This document shows, in pieces, positions 7,801-16,231 of a stretch of 36,192 nt of DNA (within the stretch, counting starts at the first letter, position 1; every line of letters starts with the position of its first letter). The stretch spans positions 1 through 36,192 of the forward strand of contig NZ_JACJTU010000063.1 in assembly GCF_014698835.1 (NCBI RefSeq), given 5' to 3'. The notes beneath the pieces were generated by a model. The model made no database searches and was not told the DNA's origin. It was given only the letters and a program-made list of their open reading frames with translations. A program made the position numbers and the translations under genes. This DNA is from Nostoc paludosum FACHB-159 (GTDB lineage: Bacteria; Cyanobacteriota; Cyanobacteriia; Cyanobacteriales; Nostocaceae).

Positions 7801-7995
7801 AATTAAAAATTAGGAGTTTCCATTTTGATAATAGCGATGCCTGGGTTGGGCTACGCCTACGCCTGAATCACTTTTACCAAAACACGAGCTTGGGCGCAAT
7901 GTCCAAATTTTGTACACTTCTTCCAAGAATTTTTACTTTAGTAGATTTTTTTCTCAACTTTAGTTATCACTGCGAAATTGAAAGCTGTTTCATAA

Positions 7996-8050
7996 CTCCC
8001 AACTCCCAACTCCTAACTCCTAACTCCTAACTTCTAACTCCCAACTCCTA
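7996..8050. repeat. AACTCCT heptamer repeat tract
   Basis: Seven or so copies of variants of AACTCC(C/T) and AACTTCT lie between the recJ start and the end of the secreted-protein gene. They overlap the stop region of that gene. Confidence 0.85.
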
Positions 8051-8473
8051 AAACACGTTTATCCTACCATCGTCCATAATATACAACGAGCGATCGCTTT
8101 CGAGACGCCAAGTCGGACGGAGTTCGAGCCGCAATGTACCAAAGTTGGGTTTTGAGACAATTGCTTGTAGTGATAAACCTGTTTCGCTCCAAAATATCAG
8201 AGATGTGTTTGGCTCAGTACCCTCTATTCCTTCTAAATTTAATTTCTGTCCCGGACTCAAAGATATTGCGTCAGTCCCGGAAGGTTTTTGGATTTTAATT
8301 AAATTGGGTGTGCTATTTATGACTTCAACTCGGATGTGTTGTCCGGGAGTAAACTGAATTGGCCGCGAACCACACTTAGAGGCACATGTTCCAGCCAAGC
8401 TAACAGGGGGGTTATGAATGGATGCCGTGAGAAGGCTAACTGCAATTACAGCAAATGATAGGGGCTTCAACAT
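8048..8473 (-). CDS. Secreted protein of unknown function
   Basis: A 141-residue protein whose N-terminus (MLKPLSFAVIAVSLLTASI) is a signal peptide, with likely cleavage near VSLAG. The mature part begins TCASKCGSRPIQFTPGQ, with two cysteines that could form a disulfide, and is rich in short beta-like stretches (IRVEVINSTPNLIKI, LRLELRPTW). I recognise no family or catalytic motif. It probably lies in the periplasm or is exposed on the cell surface. It ends in a repeat tract and is followed 157 bases later (on the plus coordinate) by the pst genes, which run in the same direction. No functional link to phosphate uptake can be claimed. Confidence 0.7.
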   Translation of the reverse strand: MLKPLSFAVIAVSLLTASIHNPPVSLAGTCASKCGSRPIQFTPGQHIRVEVINSTPNLIKIQKPSGTDAISLSPGQKLNLEGIEGTEPNTSLIFWSETGLSLQAIVSKPNFGTLRLELRPTWRLESDRSLYIMDDGRINVF

Positions 8474-8630
8474 AATACACAGTATAAATACTTGACTAAA
8501 ATTTTACTTTAGTTAAGTACTACCAAGCCTCAGCATATTTTCCAGAATTATTAAAGAAGCACAACAGAAGGACGGGGTAATTGAGGATAGGAAATCTTTT
8601 CAATTTTCCCTCGCCCTTTTCCTTTACCCT

Positions 8631-9458
8631 TTAACCGAAACGTCCACTGATATAGTCTTCAGCTTCTTTGGTTTGAGGAGAACTGAACATTTGCGCTGTT
8701 GGACTGAACTCGACTAATTTTCCGCGACGTTTGCCATACTCGTCAATTTCAGTATTGAAGAAAGCGGTGAAATCTGCAACTCTAGAAGCTTGCTGCATGT
8801 TATGAGTCACCATGACGATGGTGTATTGTTGCTTGAGTTCTAAGCACAATTCTTCTACTTGACGGCTAGAAATCGGGTCAAGAGCAGAGCATGGTTCATC
8901 CATTAATAATACATCTGGCTTCATAGCGATCGCTCTGGCAATACAAAGCCGTTGCTGTTGTCCGCCAGATAGTGCAGTACCTTTTTCTTTGAGTTTGTCT
9001 TTGACTTCATCCCAAATGGCTGCGCGTCTGAGGGAATCTTCTACTAATTCGTCAATATTACCTTTATAACCGTTAGAGCGCGGGCCAAAGGCAATATTTT
9101 CGTATATTGACTTGGGGAAAGGATTCGGTCTTTGAAAAACCATTCCCACTTGACGGCGTAGTTTTACAGAATTGATATTGGGGTCATAAATATTGCGATC
9201 GCGGTAATTCAATCTACCTTCTACCTTCGCTCCGGGGATTAAATCATTCATCCGATTGAAGCAACGTAGTAAAGTACTTTTACCACATCCTGAAGGCCCA
9301 ATAAAAGCAATTATTTGTTTTTCTGGAATTTTTAAATAAACATCTAAAAGTGCCAGAAATCCACCGTAATATACTTTTACACCTTCAGCATTAAATACTG
9401 TATTTGTTTGCTCTAATGTGGCCCTATCTCGTTGACTTTTACTATTACTATGTGTCAT
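8631..9458 (-). CDS. pstB: Phosphate ABC transporter ATPase PstB
   Basis: ATP-hydrolysing subunit of the high-affinity phosphate importer. It has Walker A GPSGCGKST, the Q-loop region GMVFQRPNPFPKSIYEN (typical of PstB), the ABC signature LSGGQQQRLCIARA, Walker B VLLMDEPCSALDP and the switch histidine in MVTHNMQQA. I prefer the ATG at 9458 (275 residues) because GGAG lies just before it; a longer reading from TTG at 9485 adds only nine residues. It is the last gene of the pstC-pstA-pstB series and is separated from pstA by about 82 bases. Confidence 0.95.
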   Translation of the reverse strand: MTHSNSKSQRDRATLEQTNTVFNAEGVKVYYGGFLALLDVYLKIPEKQIIAFIGPSGCGKSTLLRCFNRMNDLIPGAKVEGRLNYRDRNIYDPNINSVKLRRQVGMVFQRPNPFPKSIYENIAFGPRSNGYKGNIDELVEDSLRRAAIWDEVKDKLKEKGTALSGGQQQRLCIARAIAMKPDVLLMDEPCSALDPISSRQVEELCLELKQQYTIVMVTHNMQQASRVADFTAFFNTEIDEYGKRRGKLVEFSPTAQMFSSPQTKEAEDYISGRFG

Positions 9459-9540
9459 TTTATTTATCTCCGAATTTACAGACAAACCAGCTAATTATCT
9501 ATTCAATTATGTTTATTACTTCTGAATTCTTACCAATTCC

Positions 9541-10440
9541 TTAACGCGTTGAGAAGCGTTGTCGGATATAAATTGCCACACCATTTAAAGTCAAAATCAA
9601 CAATAACAACGCAATAATTGTGGCTGCTGCTGCATCAGCAAAACCCGGTTCCGGACGAGTGATATAACTGTAAATTTGAATGGGTAACGCCATAAACCTT
9701 TGGAACAAACCAGGGTCAAAGGTGAGAAAACCCACAGCACCTACAACAATTAAAGACGCTGCATCACCGATAGCACGGGATACAGAAATAATCACTCCGG
9801 TCAAAATACCAGGAATTGCATAGGGTATGACATGACTGCTAATAGTTCGCCATTTGGTGACACCTAATCCATAAGAAGCGTTTCGCAAGGAATCTGGCAC
9901 AGCGCGAATTGCTTCTCTAGCCGTCACAATGATTACTGGTAAAGACAATAAAGATAAAGTCAATGCGCCAGAAATCAAAGCGGGGCCAAACCTAAGCAAA
10001 TAATTAAAAACTCCTAAACCCAGCAATCCGTAAACGATAGAAGGTACACCTGCTAGATTGCTGATGTTAATTTCAATAATTGCTGTCCACCAAACTTTAG
10101 GTGCGTATTCTTCCAGATATAAAGCTGCTCCAACACCAATGGGTACAGTTACTAAAATAACAACAACTCCGAGAAGAATACTGCTAATAATAGCAGGACG
10201 AATGCCACCTTGGTCAGGGAAACGAGAAGGCGTTTCTGTGAGAAAACCAGGTGATAAAAATCTGCCTAATCCATCTCGGAGAATATCAAAAAGTAGCAAT
10301 GCTAGGATAAATAAACCAATTAGTAAACCTAATAAAAAAAGGAATTCAAATACTTTTCCTAACGTTTCTCTCTTCTCGACATTATCAGTAAATTCTGTTG
10401 TTGAATCCCATGAATCATTTTGTTGAAAACTTCTAGTCAT
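9541..10440 (-). CDS. pstA: Phosphate ABC transporter permease PstA
   Basis: A 299-residue inner-membrane permease of the MetI/PstA type. A cytosolic N-terminus (MTRSFQQNDSWDS) leads into six predicted helices, the first being FLFLLGLLIGLFILALLLF. The cytoplasmic coupling loop that contacts PstB is seen as EAIRAVPDSLRNASYGLGVTK. The start ATG at 10440 lies five bases after the pstC stop codon, so translation is probably coupled. The length is typical. Confidence 0.94.
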   Translation of the reverse strand: MTRSFQQNDSWDSTTEFTDNVEKRETLGKVFEFLFLLGLLIGLFILALLLFDILRDGLGRFLSPGFLTETPSRFPDQGGIRPAIISSILLGVVVILVTVPIGVGAALYLEEYAPKVWWTAIIEINISNLAGVPSIVYGLLGLGVFNYLLRFGPALISGALTLSLLSLPVIIVTAREAIRAVPDSLRNASYGLGVTKWRTISSHVIPYAIPGILTGVIISVSRAIGDAASLIVVGAVGFLTFDPGLFQRFMALPIQIYSYITRPEPGFADAAAATIIALLLLILTLNGVAIYIRQRFSTR

Positions 10441-10445
10441 GCCTA

Positions 10446-11387
10446 TTACTCGTATTTTTCTTTAAAGCGATTAGCAATCCAATAACTAACAATATTTAAA
10501 GTTAGGGTGATGACAAACAAAACAGCGCCTACAGCATATAATGTCTTGAAATTGAGACTGCCACGCGGACTATCTCCACCAGAAATTTGTGCCATGTAAG
10601 CTGTCATAGTTTCTATGGATTCTGCAAAATTAAGAGTCAGTTTTGGCTGTAGTCCGGCGGCAATGAGAACAGTCATTGTTTCACCCACAGCACGAGAAAT
10701 TCCCAAAATAATTGAGGCAATAATTCCGGAAAGTGCTGCTGGGAGGACTACTTTAAAAATAGTTTCTAGTTTAGTAATACCTATGGCGTAAGCTCCTTCC
10801 CGCAAAGAACGTGGAACTGCTTTAATAGCATCTAAGCTAATGGAACCAACTGTGGGAGTAATCATTATCCCCATCATTAACCCTGCACTCAAGGCGTTAA
10901 AAATTTCCAGAGGGATAAAATTACGCAGTAATGGCGTGACAAATAATAGTGCAAAATATCCATATACTACTGTTGGAACTCCTGCTAAAAGTTCCACTGC
11001 CGGACGTAAAATTGCAGCTACTTTGGGTTGAGCATATTCACTCAAATAAATGGCGGAAGATAAGCCTAAAGGAATAGCCACTGCCATAGCGATCGCAGTA
11101 GTTAAGAAAGTACCATTAATCAAAGGCCAAACGCCAAAATGTCTCTCTGCAAATAGCGGTGTCCACTTAGTATCGAGAAAAAATTGGGCAAAGGAAACTT
11201 CTTGGAAAAAGCCAAATGTTTCTTGAAATATAATTATGACAATGCCAAAGGTAGTCAAAACTGAAACTAAAGCACAAGCAAATAAAAGTACCGCCACAAT
11301 CTTTTCTGAAATATCTTCAGATGCCTTTTTTTCCAGCGACTGTCTAGATAATAAATAAGGATCTTCTTGAAAGTTTGTATTTGCCAT
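10446..11387 (-). CDS. pstC: Phosphate ABC transporter permease PstC
   Basis: A 313-residue permease partner of PstA, with six predicted helices starting at VAVLLFACALVSVLTTFGIV. The coupling loop is DAIKAVPRSLREGAYAIGITK, closely like that of PstA. The sequence PAVELLAGVPTVVYGY is a conserved PstC segment. It precedes pstA with only a five-base gap and follows pstS by 131 bases, consistent with one transcript. Confidence 0.94.
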   Translation of the reverse strand: MANTNFQEDPYLLSRQSLEKKASEDISEKIVAVLLFACALVSVLTTFGIVIIIFQETFGFFQEVSFAQFFLDTKWTPLFAERHFGVWPLINGTFLTTAIAMAVAIPLGLSSAIYLSEYAQPKVAAILRPAVELLAGVPTVVYGYFALLFVTPLLRNFIPLEIFNALSAGLMMGIMITPTVGSISLDAIKAVPRSLREGAYAIGITKLETIFKVVLPAALSGIIASIILGISRAVGETMTVLIAAGLQPKLTLNFAESIETMTAYMAQISGGDSPRGSLNFKTLYAVGAVLFVITLTLNIVSYWIANRFKEKYE

Positions 11388-11518
11388 AAACAGTTAATTT
11401 TTTATTTTAATAACTTGTAGCCGGGGATAAATGACAGAAACAGAAAAAACTCTTTCTTTACTCACTATTCTCTATCTTCACCCACTATCATTGAGTTAAC
11501 AGACTACTAGGACTTTAT

Positions 11519-12520
11519 TTAAATAAAGTTTGTAATCGGTTCACCTGGTTTTGCTTTTTTAAATTTTGTCCCAGTTTCACCTCTACCGAATTTTTGTTTG
11601 ACTCTGACATAAGCTTCATCAGGTAGCGCAACATAACCAACGCTATCTACCCATTTCCAAGAATTATCTAGATAAAAATCTACAAATTCTTTAACTGCTG
11701 GTTTAGTATCTAAAGATTTTTTACTCACGTAGATAAACAGAGGCCGAGACAAAGGTGTGTAAATATTTTTGATTACATTATCCACAGGAACTGGTTTTTG
11801 GCATTTTCCTAAAGGACTTTCAACACCAACTAATTTAAGTTTTTCTTGGTTTTGGATGTAATAAGATATACCTACATAGCCTAATGAAAATTCATCTCCT
11901 GACACACCTTGTACTAGTAAATTTTGATTGTGACTGGGAGTGTAGTCTGTACGACCGTTCTTAGCTTTGCCAGTAACAGCTTGAGTCATATAATCGAATG
12001 TTCCAGTATCAGAAGCTGGAGCATATAGCTTAAGTTTTTCATTAGGAAATTTGGGATTTACTTGATTCCAACTCAAGATTTTGCCGTCTGATTTAGCACT
12101 CCAAATCTTGTCTAATTCCTTAATAGTTAGACATTTGGCAAAGCTATTTTTACGATTGGCAATCACGGCAATGCCATCTAAAGCTATAGGCAACTCAACA
12201 AAGTCGATATTCTTACTTTTACATTTATTGATTTCTTCATCTCTAATGGTACGAGAAGCACCAGCTATATCAATGTCACCATTACAAAATTTACTAAAGC
12301 CACCACCAGTACCACTTGAAGCCACACTAACTTTAGCTTCAGGTTTGCTTTTGCCGTATTCTTCTGCAACTGCTAAAGAAATAGGAAAACCTACAGCTGC
12401 ACCATCAATACTTACTTGACTTTTTAATTCTTGCCCGCTGTTACAAGCACTGATACTACCAGCAATAAGCATTATAGAAGCTAGTAAAAAACTATCTTTT
12501 AATTTTGGACGAAAGCTCAT
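11519..12520 (-). CDS. pstS: Phosphate-binding lipoprotein, PstS/SphX type
   Basis: A 333-residue binding protein with a lipoprotein signal (LLASIMLIAGSISAC, lipidated Cys26). Family marks present are SSGTGGGFSKFCNGDIDIAGASRTI, ELPIALDGIAVIANR and the phosphate-binding ASDTGTFDYM. The first anion-binding loop, usually GSSTV(F/Y)P in PstS proteins, reads GAAVGFP here (about residues 40-46), so two hydroxyl side chains normally near the phosphate are missing. The overall fold and its position directly before pstC support a role in phosphate capture. The altered loop could change affinity or place it with the SphX subgroup. The start ATG at 12520 fits the signal peptide. Confidence 0.9.
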   Translation of the reverse strand: MSFRPKLKDSFLLASIMLIAGSISACNSGQELKSQVSIDGAAVGFPISLAVAEEYGKSKPEAKVSVASSGTGGGFSKFCNGDIDIAGASRTIRDEEINKCKSKNIDFVELPIALDGIAVIANRKNSFAKCLTIKELDKIWSAKSDGKILSWNQVNPKFPNEKLKLYAPASDTGTFDYMTQAVTGKAKNGRTDYTPSHNQNLLVQGVSGDEFSLGYVGISYYIQNQEKLKLVGVESPLGKCQKPVPVDNVIKNIYTPLSRPLFIYVSKKSLDTKPAVKEFVDFYLDNSWKWVDSVGYVALPDEAYVRVKQKFGRGETGTKFKKAKPGEPITNFI

Positions 12521-12591
12521 AAATTCTTAGTTAAGGTCTTAATAGTTTGTATCTACTTGCATCTAGAAAATACTGCACTAAAAACTAAGAC

Positions 12592-13749
12592 TTATGCTTT
12601 TTTGCCAGCAATAGCCTTGTCAAAAATTGCCCCATCTACAAAAAACTTTTTCTCGATATTATCCCAGCCGCCTAAATCTTGAGACGTGAATAATGTATCT
12701 ACTTGCGGATATTCAGATAATACTTCTTGGGCAACAGTGGGATTAACAGGACGATATTGTAATTTAGCAAACTCTCGTTGAGCTTCTGCTGAGTAAAGAT
12801 AATCAACAAATGCTTGTGCAACTTTTCTTGTCCCGTGCAGATCGACGTTTTTATCAACTAAGGCAACAGGATTATCAATAGAAATATTGATTTTTGGTAC
12901 TACATAAGGCAGTTTTGATCCAGTCTTTTCTGCTAAGATTACTTCATTTTCATAGGTAATTAAAACATCTCCTTGACCTTTTTGGAAAAATAAATCGCTA
13001 GCCTCACGAGCATCTTTTGTTAGCCCAGGAGTGTTTTTATAAACTTTGGTGACATAATCTAATGCTGTTGTTTCGTCACCTCCAGCTTGAGTTACTGAAC
13101 CCCACAAAGCTAAGAATTCCCAAATAGCAATACCAGAGGTTTTCGGGTTAGCCGCAATCAATATCACCCCATTTTTTGCTAAGTCTTGCCAAGTATAAAT
13201 GCCTTTTGGATTACCTTCGCGGGTGACAATAGTAGCAACCGATCTGCTAACGATACCATTTCTAGGAGATTTGATTTCCCAACCTGGTTTAATTAAACCT
13301 GCTTTCTGAATTTTGCTTACATCCCAAGGAAGTGCTAAATGTACAATATCTGCTTCTTGTGAACCTTCAATGACAGCAGCAGTTTGAGCGCCAGAACCCC
13401 CATAACTTTGTTCAAATATGACGTTTTGGTTGTGTTCTTGCTTCCACTTTTCCACAAATTTAGGAATTATTTGGTCATGAGCTGCTTTAGTAACAGAAAA
13501 GGAAACCAACCTCAGCTTTACATCAGCCTTTGTAGCTGAACTGCTTCCCGAACAGGAGGCAACTAACACACTCAAAACAGCACCTATAAGCAATAAACTC
13601 ACGAAACTTTGGATAGTACGTCCATTCAACCAATTTCTAATTCGGCGTTGATACCAAAATTCCATAACTTTCAAAGCTTTGTGGCGATAAATCTGCATTG
13701 CTTGAGTTAAGTATCTACCTACTGCTTTCTGTTGTTGCGGCTCACTCAT
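12592..13749 (-). CDS. Sulfate-type ABC transporter binding lipoprotein at head of pst cluster
   Basis: A 385-residue solute-binding protein. About 45 basic, non-hydrophobic residues precede a lipoprotein signal (FVSLLLIGAVLSVLVASC, lipidated Cys66). A later in-frame methionine (MEFWYQRRIRNW, residue 29) is a possible true start. The mature part matches the sulfate/thiosulfate-binding (Sbp/CysP) family: QSYGGSGAQTAAVIEG, ADIVHLALPWDV, GNPKGIYTWQDL, NPKTSGIAIWEFLALWGS, and ending FFVDGAIFDKA. No sulfate permease or ATPase gene is near; instead pstS follows after 71 bases in the same direction. It may be an orphan sulfate-binding subunit or one adapted to another oxyanion. The ligand is uncertain. 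Confidence 0.85.
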   Translation of the reverse strand: MSEPQQQKAVGRYLTQAMQIYRHKALKVMEFWYQRRIRNWLNGRTIQSFVSLLLIGAVLSVLVASCSGSSSATKADVKLRLVSFSVTKAAHDQIIPKFVEKWKQEHNQNVIFEQSYGGSGAQTAAVIEGSQEADIVHLALPWDVSKIQKAGLIKPGWEIKSPRNGIVSRSVATIVTREGNPKGIYTWQDLAKNGVILIAANPKTSGIAIWEFLALWGSVTQAGGDETTALDYVTKVYKNTPGLTKDAREASDLFFQKGQGDVLITYENEVILAEKTGSKLPYVVPKINISIDNPVALVDKNVDLHGTRKVAQAFVDYLYSAEAQREFAKLQYRPVNPTVAQEVLSEYPQVDTLFTSQDLGGWDNIEKKFFVDGAIFDKAIAGKKA

Positions 13750-14176
13750 CGGAATTCACCCCTAAATCTACGGTATTTCTAGTTAGATACCGTAATTATG
13801 AGATTATAGGCTATGTAGAACAAAAATTTTCATCAAGCTTCAAATTTTTTTACTACAGCTGTTTTTAGGTAAATGGCGATATTACAACAGTCCGATACTA
13901 AATTTATGTAATAAAAAACACTTTAAGTGTAAAATAAAACATTAATATTTTTAAGTTTCTAAAATCTTGTTTAAGTATTAATCCGGTTACTTATTTATAA
14001 ATTAGTAGTTATTATAACATTAAATTAAGTATTAGTTGAGCAAATACTGGTTCACCTAGTTTCCTATTAAGAATAGGTTTCTATTCTAGTAAATACTGCT
14101 TTAAATAATACTCAATTTTTTGAGGATATTTCTATTAAGAATAAGTTCCCGATATAAAATAAATACAATCTTAGTG
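13750..14176. other. AT-rich divergent intergenic region
   Basis: 427 bases between the binding-protein gene (minus) and the bilin lyase-like gene (plus), so it should hold promoters for both. CTTAA words occur on the minus strand at 13923, 13951, 13971 and 14025, but not at the 11-base spacing of a cyanobacterial PHO box. A hairpin sits at 13769-13794. No reading frame of note was seen. Confidence 0.6.
13769..13794 (-). promoter_or_regulatory. Inverted repeat in leader of the sbp-pst cluster
   Basis: The arms TACGGTAT and ATACCGTA are separated by ten bases and centred about 33 bases before the binding-protein start codon. It could be an operator or a leader hairpin. No T-run follows, so it is not a terminator. 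Function unproven. Confidence 0.45.
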
Positions 14177-14719
14177 ATGAATCAAAACAACAAGGGGATA
14201 GCATCTCAAGAACAAGAATCATTAATTAAAAACTTTCTGCAAGAATCTAATGGTGAGTGGTGTTCTCAGCGACGGTACTATGCACTACCAAATGGCAAAA
14301 TTAGGGAAATAACAAAAACAGTAACTATGCGTTTTCTAGAGCAAGGGACACCTGAATTAATCGACCTAGCAAAACTGCATGAATTAGATGAGAGTGCCCA
14401 ACTGACTTGTGGTTCCTATGTTGAATGGAACACAGTAGATTCAGAAACAGGAGACCAAGGTTCTAAGCGTTGGACAGTATTAGGTAGTTTAGGAACAACT
14501 ATGTATTTTGGCCGCAATTTTCCTGTTCCTAAGTTAGTCGTAGCTGAATACTACTTCCGAGATCCTAAAACAATATACTTGTGGACAGAAGAAAATGGCG
14601 CTCTTTTTGAAGAAGAATTAAAAATGATTGGTAAGAAATATCGCACCCGACAAACTGTTATTTCCCGTGGTGGCGAACAACAAATGATTGCTCAGTATCT
14701 AGAAAAAATCATTCAATAA
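14177..14719 (+). CDS. CpeS/CpcS-family phycobiliprotein bilin lyase-like protein
   Basis: A 180-residue protein of the CpeS/CpcS/CpcU lyase family, which attaches phycobilins to cysteine 82/84 of phycobiliprotein subunits within a small lipocalin-like barrel. Family features are the opening FLQESNGEWCSQRRYYALP (family pattern FF..S.G.W.SQR), a central Y-V-E-W strand, a later TIYLWTEENGALFEEEL (family: E.lWf..PNLR) and RTRQTVISRGG (family: R.R.S...R). The sequence is divergent, so I give no symbol; it could be a CpeS, CpcS or CpeU/CpcV relative with unknown bilin and subunit specificity. I chose ATG 14177 over a TTG at 14120 because similarity begins after it. It stands alone, away from phycobilisome genes, divergent from the sbp-pst cluster. 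Confidence 0.8.
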   Translation: MNQNNKGIASQEQESLIKNFLQESNGEWCSQRRYYALPNGKIREITKTVTMRFLEQGTPELIDLAKLHELDESAQLTCGSYVEWNTVDSETGDQGSKRWTVLGSLGTTMYFGRNFPVPKLVVAEYYFRDPKTIYLWTEENGALFEEELKMIGKKYRTRQTVISRGGEQQMIAQYLEKIIQ

Positions 14720-14855
14720 ATTTTACTACTTTGAAAATTGAGATGTTGCGTTGTCAAAGTTTTAGTGTTCATGGCTTTAAATACTTTATCTGTAACATTC
14801 ATTTTTCAAATTGCTTTTCTTAATTAAGAATGCCAGAGAACAGTAAAAATTACTG

Positions 14856-16142
14856 TTAGAGTAGACTCAGCGATCGCTCAAATAATTTATCTCTAGTCAC
14901 CTCCCAATAATTTGCAGCTTGTTTCATATTCATTGATAAAAGTTTGGCATCTCCCAAATCCCAAATATCTTCAGGAGTAGTCGGAGTAATTCCCAAAGAT
15001 TTGATAATTTCTTTAGCGATCGCTCTTGCTAATGGTGGCGGAACTGCATTACCTACCTGCCTTGCACCATGCCATTTAGTAATATGAAAACGAAACCAAT
15101 CGGGAAACCCATGTAATCGCGCCATTTCCCGTACCGTAATGCAGCGAGGCTGACTATAATGAATAGGTCTTGGAGAAGTATGGGCGCCATGAGCAGCATC
15201 AGTTCCTGCTCTTAAAGTGTTAGCTATACCATTTTCTGCAAGTTTGAAGAACTGAGAAATAGGTTCTTTTTTCCCCTGTTCTGTAACTTGAAATCTAGCG
15301 CGTGAAATCTGCGAATGATTAGTTCTCATACTAGAAGTCAAAACAAAACGATTCCAATTTCTCCTATAGCCAAAATGCCAACACTTATCATCTAAACATC
15401 TCATTTCCCGCGCATAGTTGCTGGGATTACTCCATTTTTCCGTTTCTACAGAATCACTGTATAATAACTCCTCAAATTCTTCTGCTTCTGGTAAATCTCC
15501 AAGGGCATCCCAACAAGAAGGAGTAGGAGGTAGTATAGGATTGGCTAAAGTTTCACAAATTGGTTTACTAGATGGGGTAGGATACTCAGGTAAGACAAAA
15601 CCTTTCTTTGCACCAATGAGAAATAATCTTTCTCGCCTTTGTGGTACTCCATAATCAGCAGCATTCAAAACTTTCCACGGTAAACGGATTTGATAGCCAT
15701 TTTCGCTGAAAGTTTCAATTAGTTCGGATAGAAAACATTTATGTTTCCCAACTGTCAAACCTTTAACATTTTCAAAAACAAAATAAGAAGGTTGTAATTC
15801 TAAAACAATTCTGATAAAGTCTTTGATTAAAAAATTTCTGGGATCGTCTAATGCTCTGCGGCCTATATATGAGTAACCTTGACAGGGGGAACCAGAAATA
15901 ATAGTTTCGATATTTCGGTCATTAATTCCAGTTCTTTCTCGAATTTCTTTACCTGATAATTCAGTTATGGAACAAGGTAATACAATGCAATCGGGGAAAT
16001 TAAACTTATGAACGACTGCATGAACTGGATCGATTTCAACAGCAGCTTTCACATCAAAACCAGCTTGTTCAAATCCTAAACTTAGCCCACCTGCACCAGC
16101 AAACAAATCTATTACTATTGGCCTTTTTGGCTGCTCTTTCAT
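14856..16142 (-). CDS. DNA (cytosine-5) methyltransferase
   Basis: A 428-residue C5 methyltransferase with the motifs in order: I (DLFAGAGGLSLGFEQAGF, SAM binding), IV (SGSPCQGYS, catalytic Cys), VI (FVFENVKGL), VIII (PQRRERLFLIG), IX (REMARLHGFPDWF) and X (RQVGNAVPPPLARAIAKEI). The target-recognition region lies between VIII and IX and ends near AHGAHTSPRPIHYS. The open frame extends upstream to an ATG at 16202, but those 20 residues come from a GGGCATT repeat, so I start at ATG 16142. No restriction endonuclease gene is adjacent, so it looks like a solitary methylase, perhaps one of the genome-wide cyanobacterial methylases such as those acting on CGATCG. Specificity cannot be read from the sequence. 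Confidence 0.9.
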   Translation of the reverse strand: MKEQPKRPIVIDLFAGAGGLSLGFEQAGFDVKAAVEIDPVHAVVHKFNFPDCIVLPCSITELSGKEIRERTGINDRNIETIISGSPCQGYSYIGRRALDDPRNFLIKDFIRIVLELQPSYFVFENVKGLTVGKHKCFLSELIETFSENGYQIRLPWKVLNAADYGVPQRRERLFLIGAKKGFVLPEYPTPSSKPICETLANPILPPTPSCWDALGDLPEAEEFEELLYSDSVETEKWSNPSNYAREMRCLDDKCWHFGYRRNWNRFVLTSSMRTNHSQISRARFQVTEQGKKEPISQFFKLAENGIANTLRAGTDAAHGAHTSPRPIHYSQPRCITVREMARLHGFPDWFRFHITKWHGARQVGNAVPPPLARAIAKEIIKSLGITPTTPEDIWDLGDAKLLSMNMKQAANYWEVTRDKLFERSLSLL

Positions 16143-16145
16143 TTT

Positions 16146-16180
16146 TTTATGGGCGTTGGGCATTGGGCATGGGGCATTGG
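16146..16180. repeat. GGGCATT iterated repeat before the methyltransferase
   Basis: Near-tandem GGGCATT/GGGCGTT units sit directly upstream of the preferred start codon and account for the spurious N-terminal extension of the open frame. Confidence 0.75.
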
Positions 16181-16231
16181 TTATTAATTTTTTATCCCTC
16201 ATTCCCTCATCTCCCTCATCTTCCCCACTCC

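Noticed and set aside
13915..14035. Possible PHO box for the sbp-pst cluster
   Set aside because: CTTAA words are present on the minus strand but spaced by 28, 20 and 54 bases, not in the 11-base tandem expected for a cyanobacterial PHO box.
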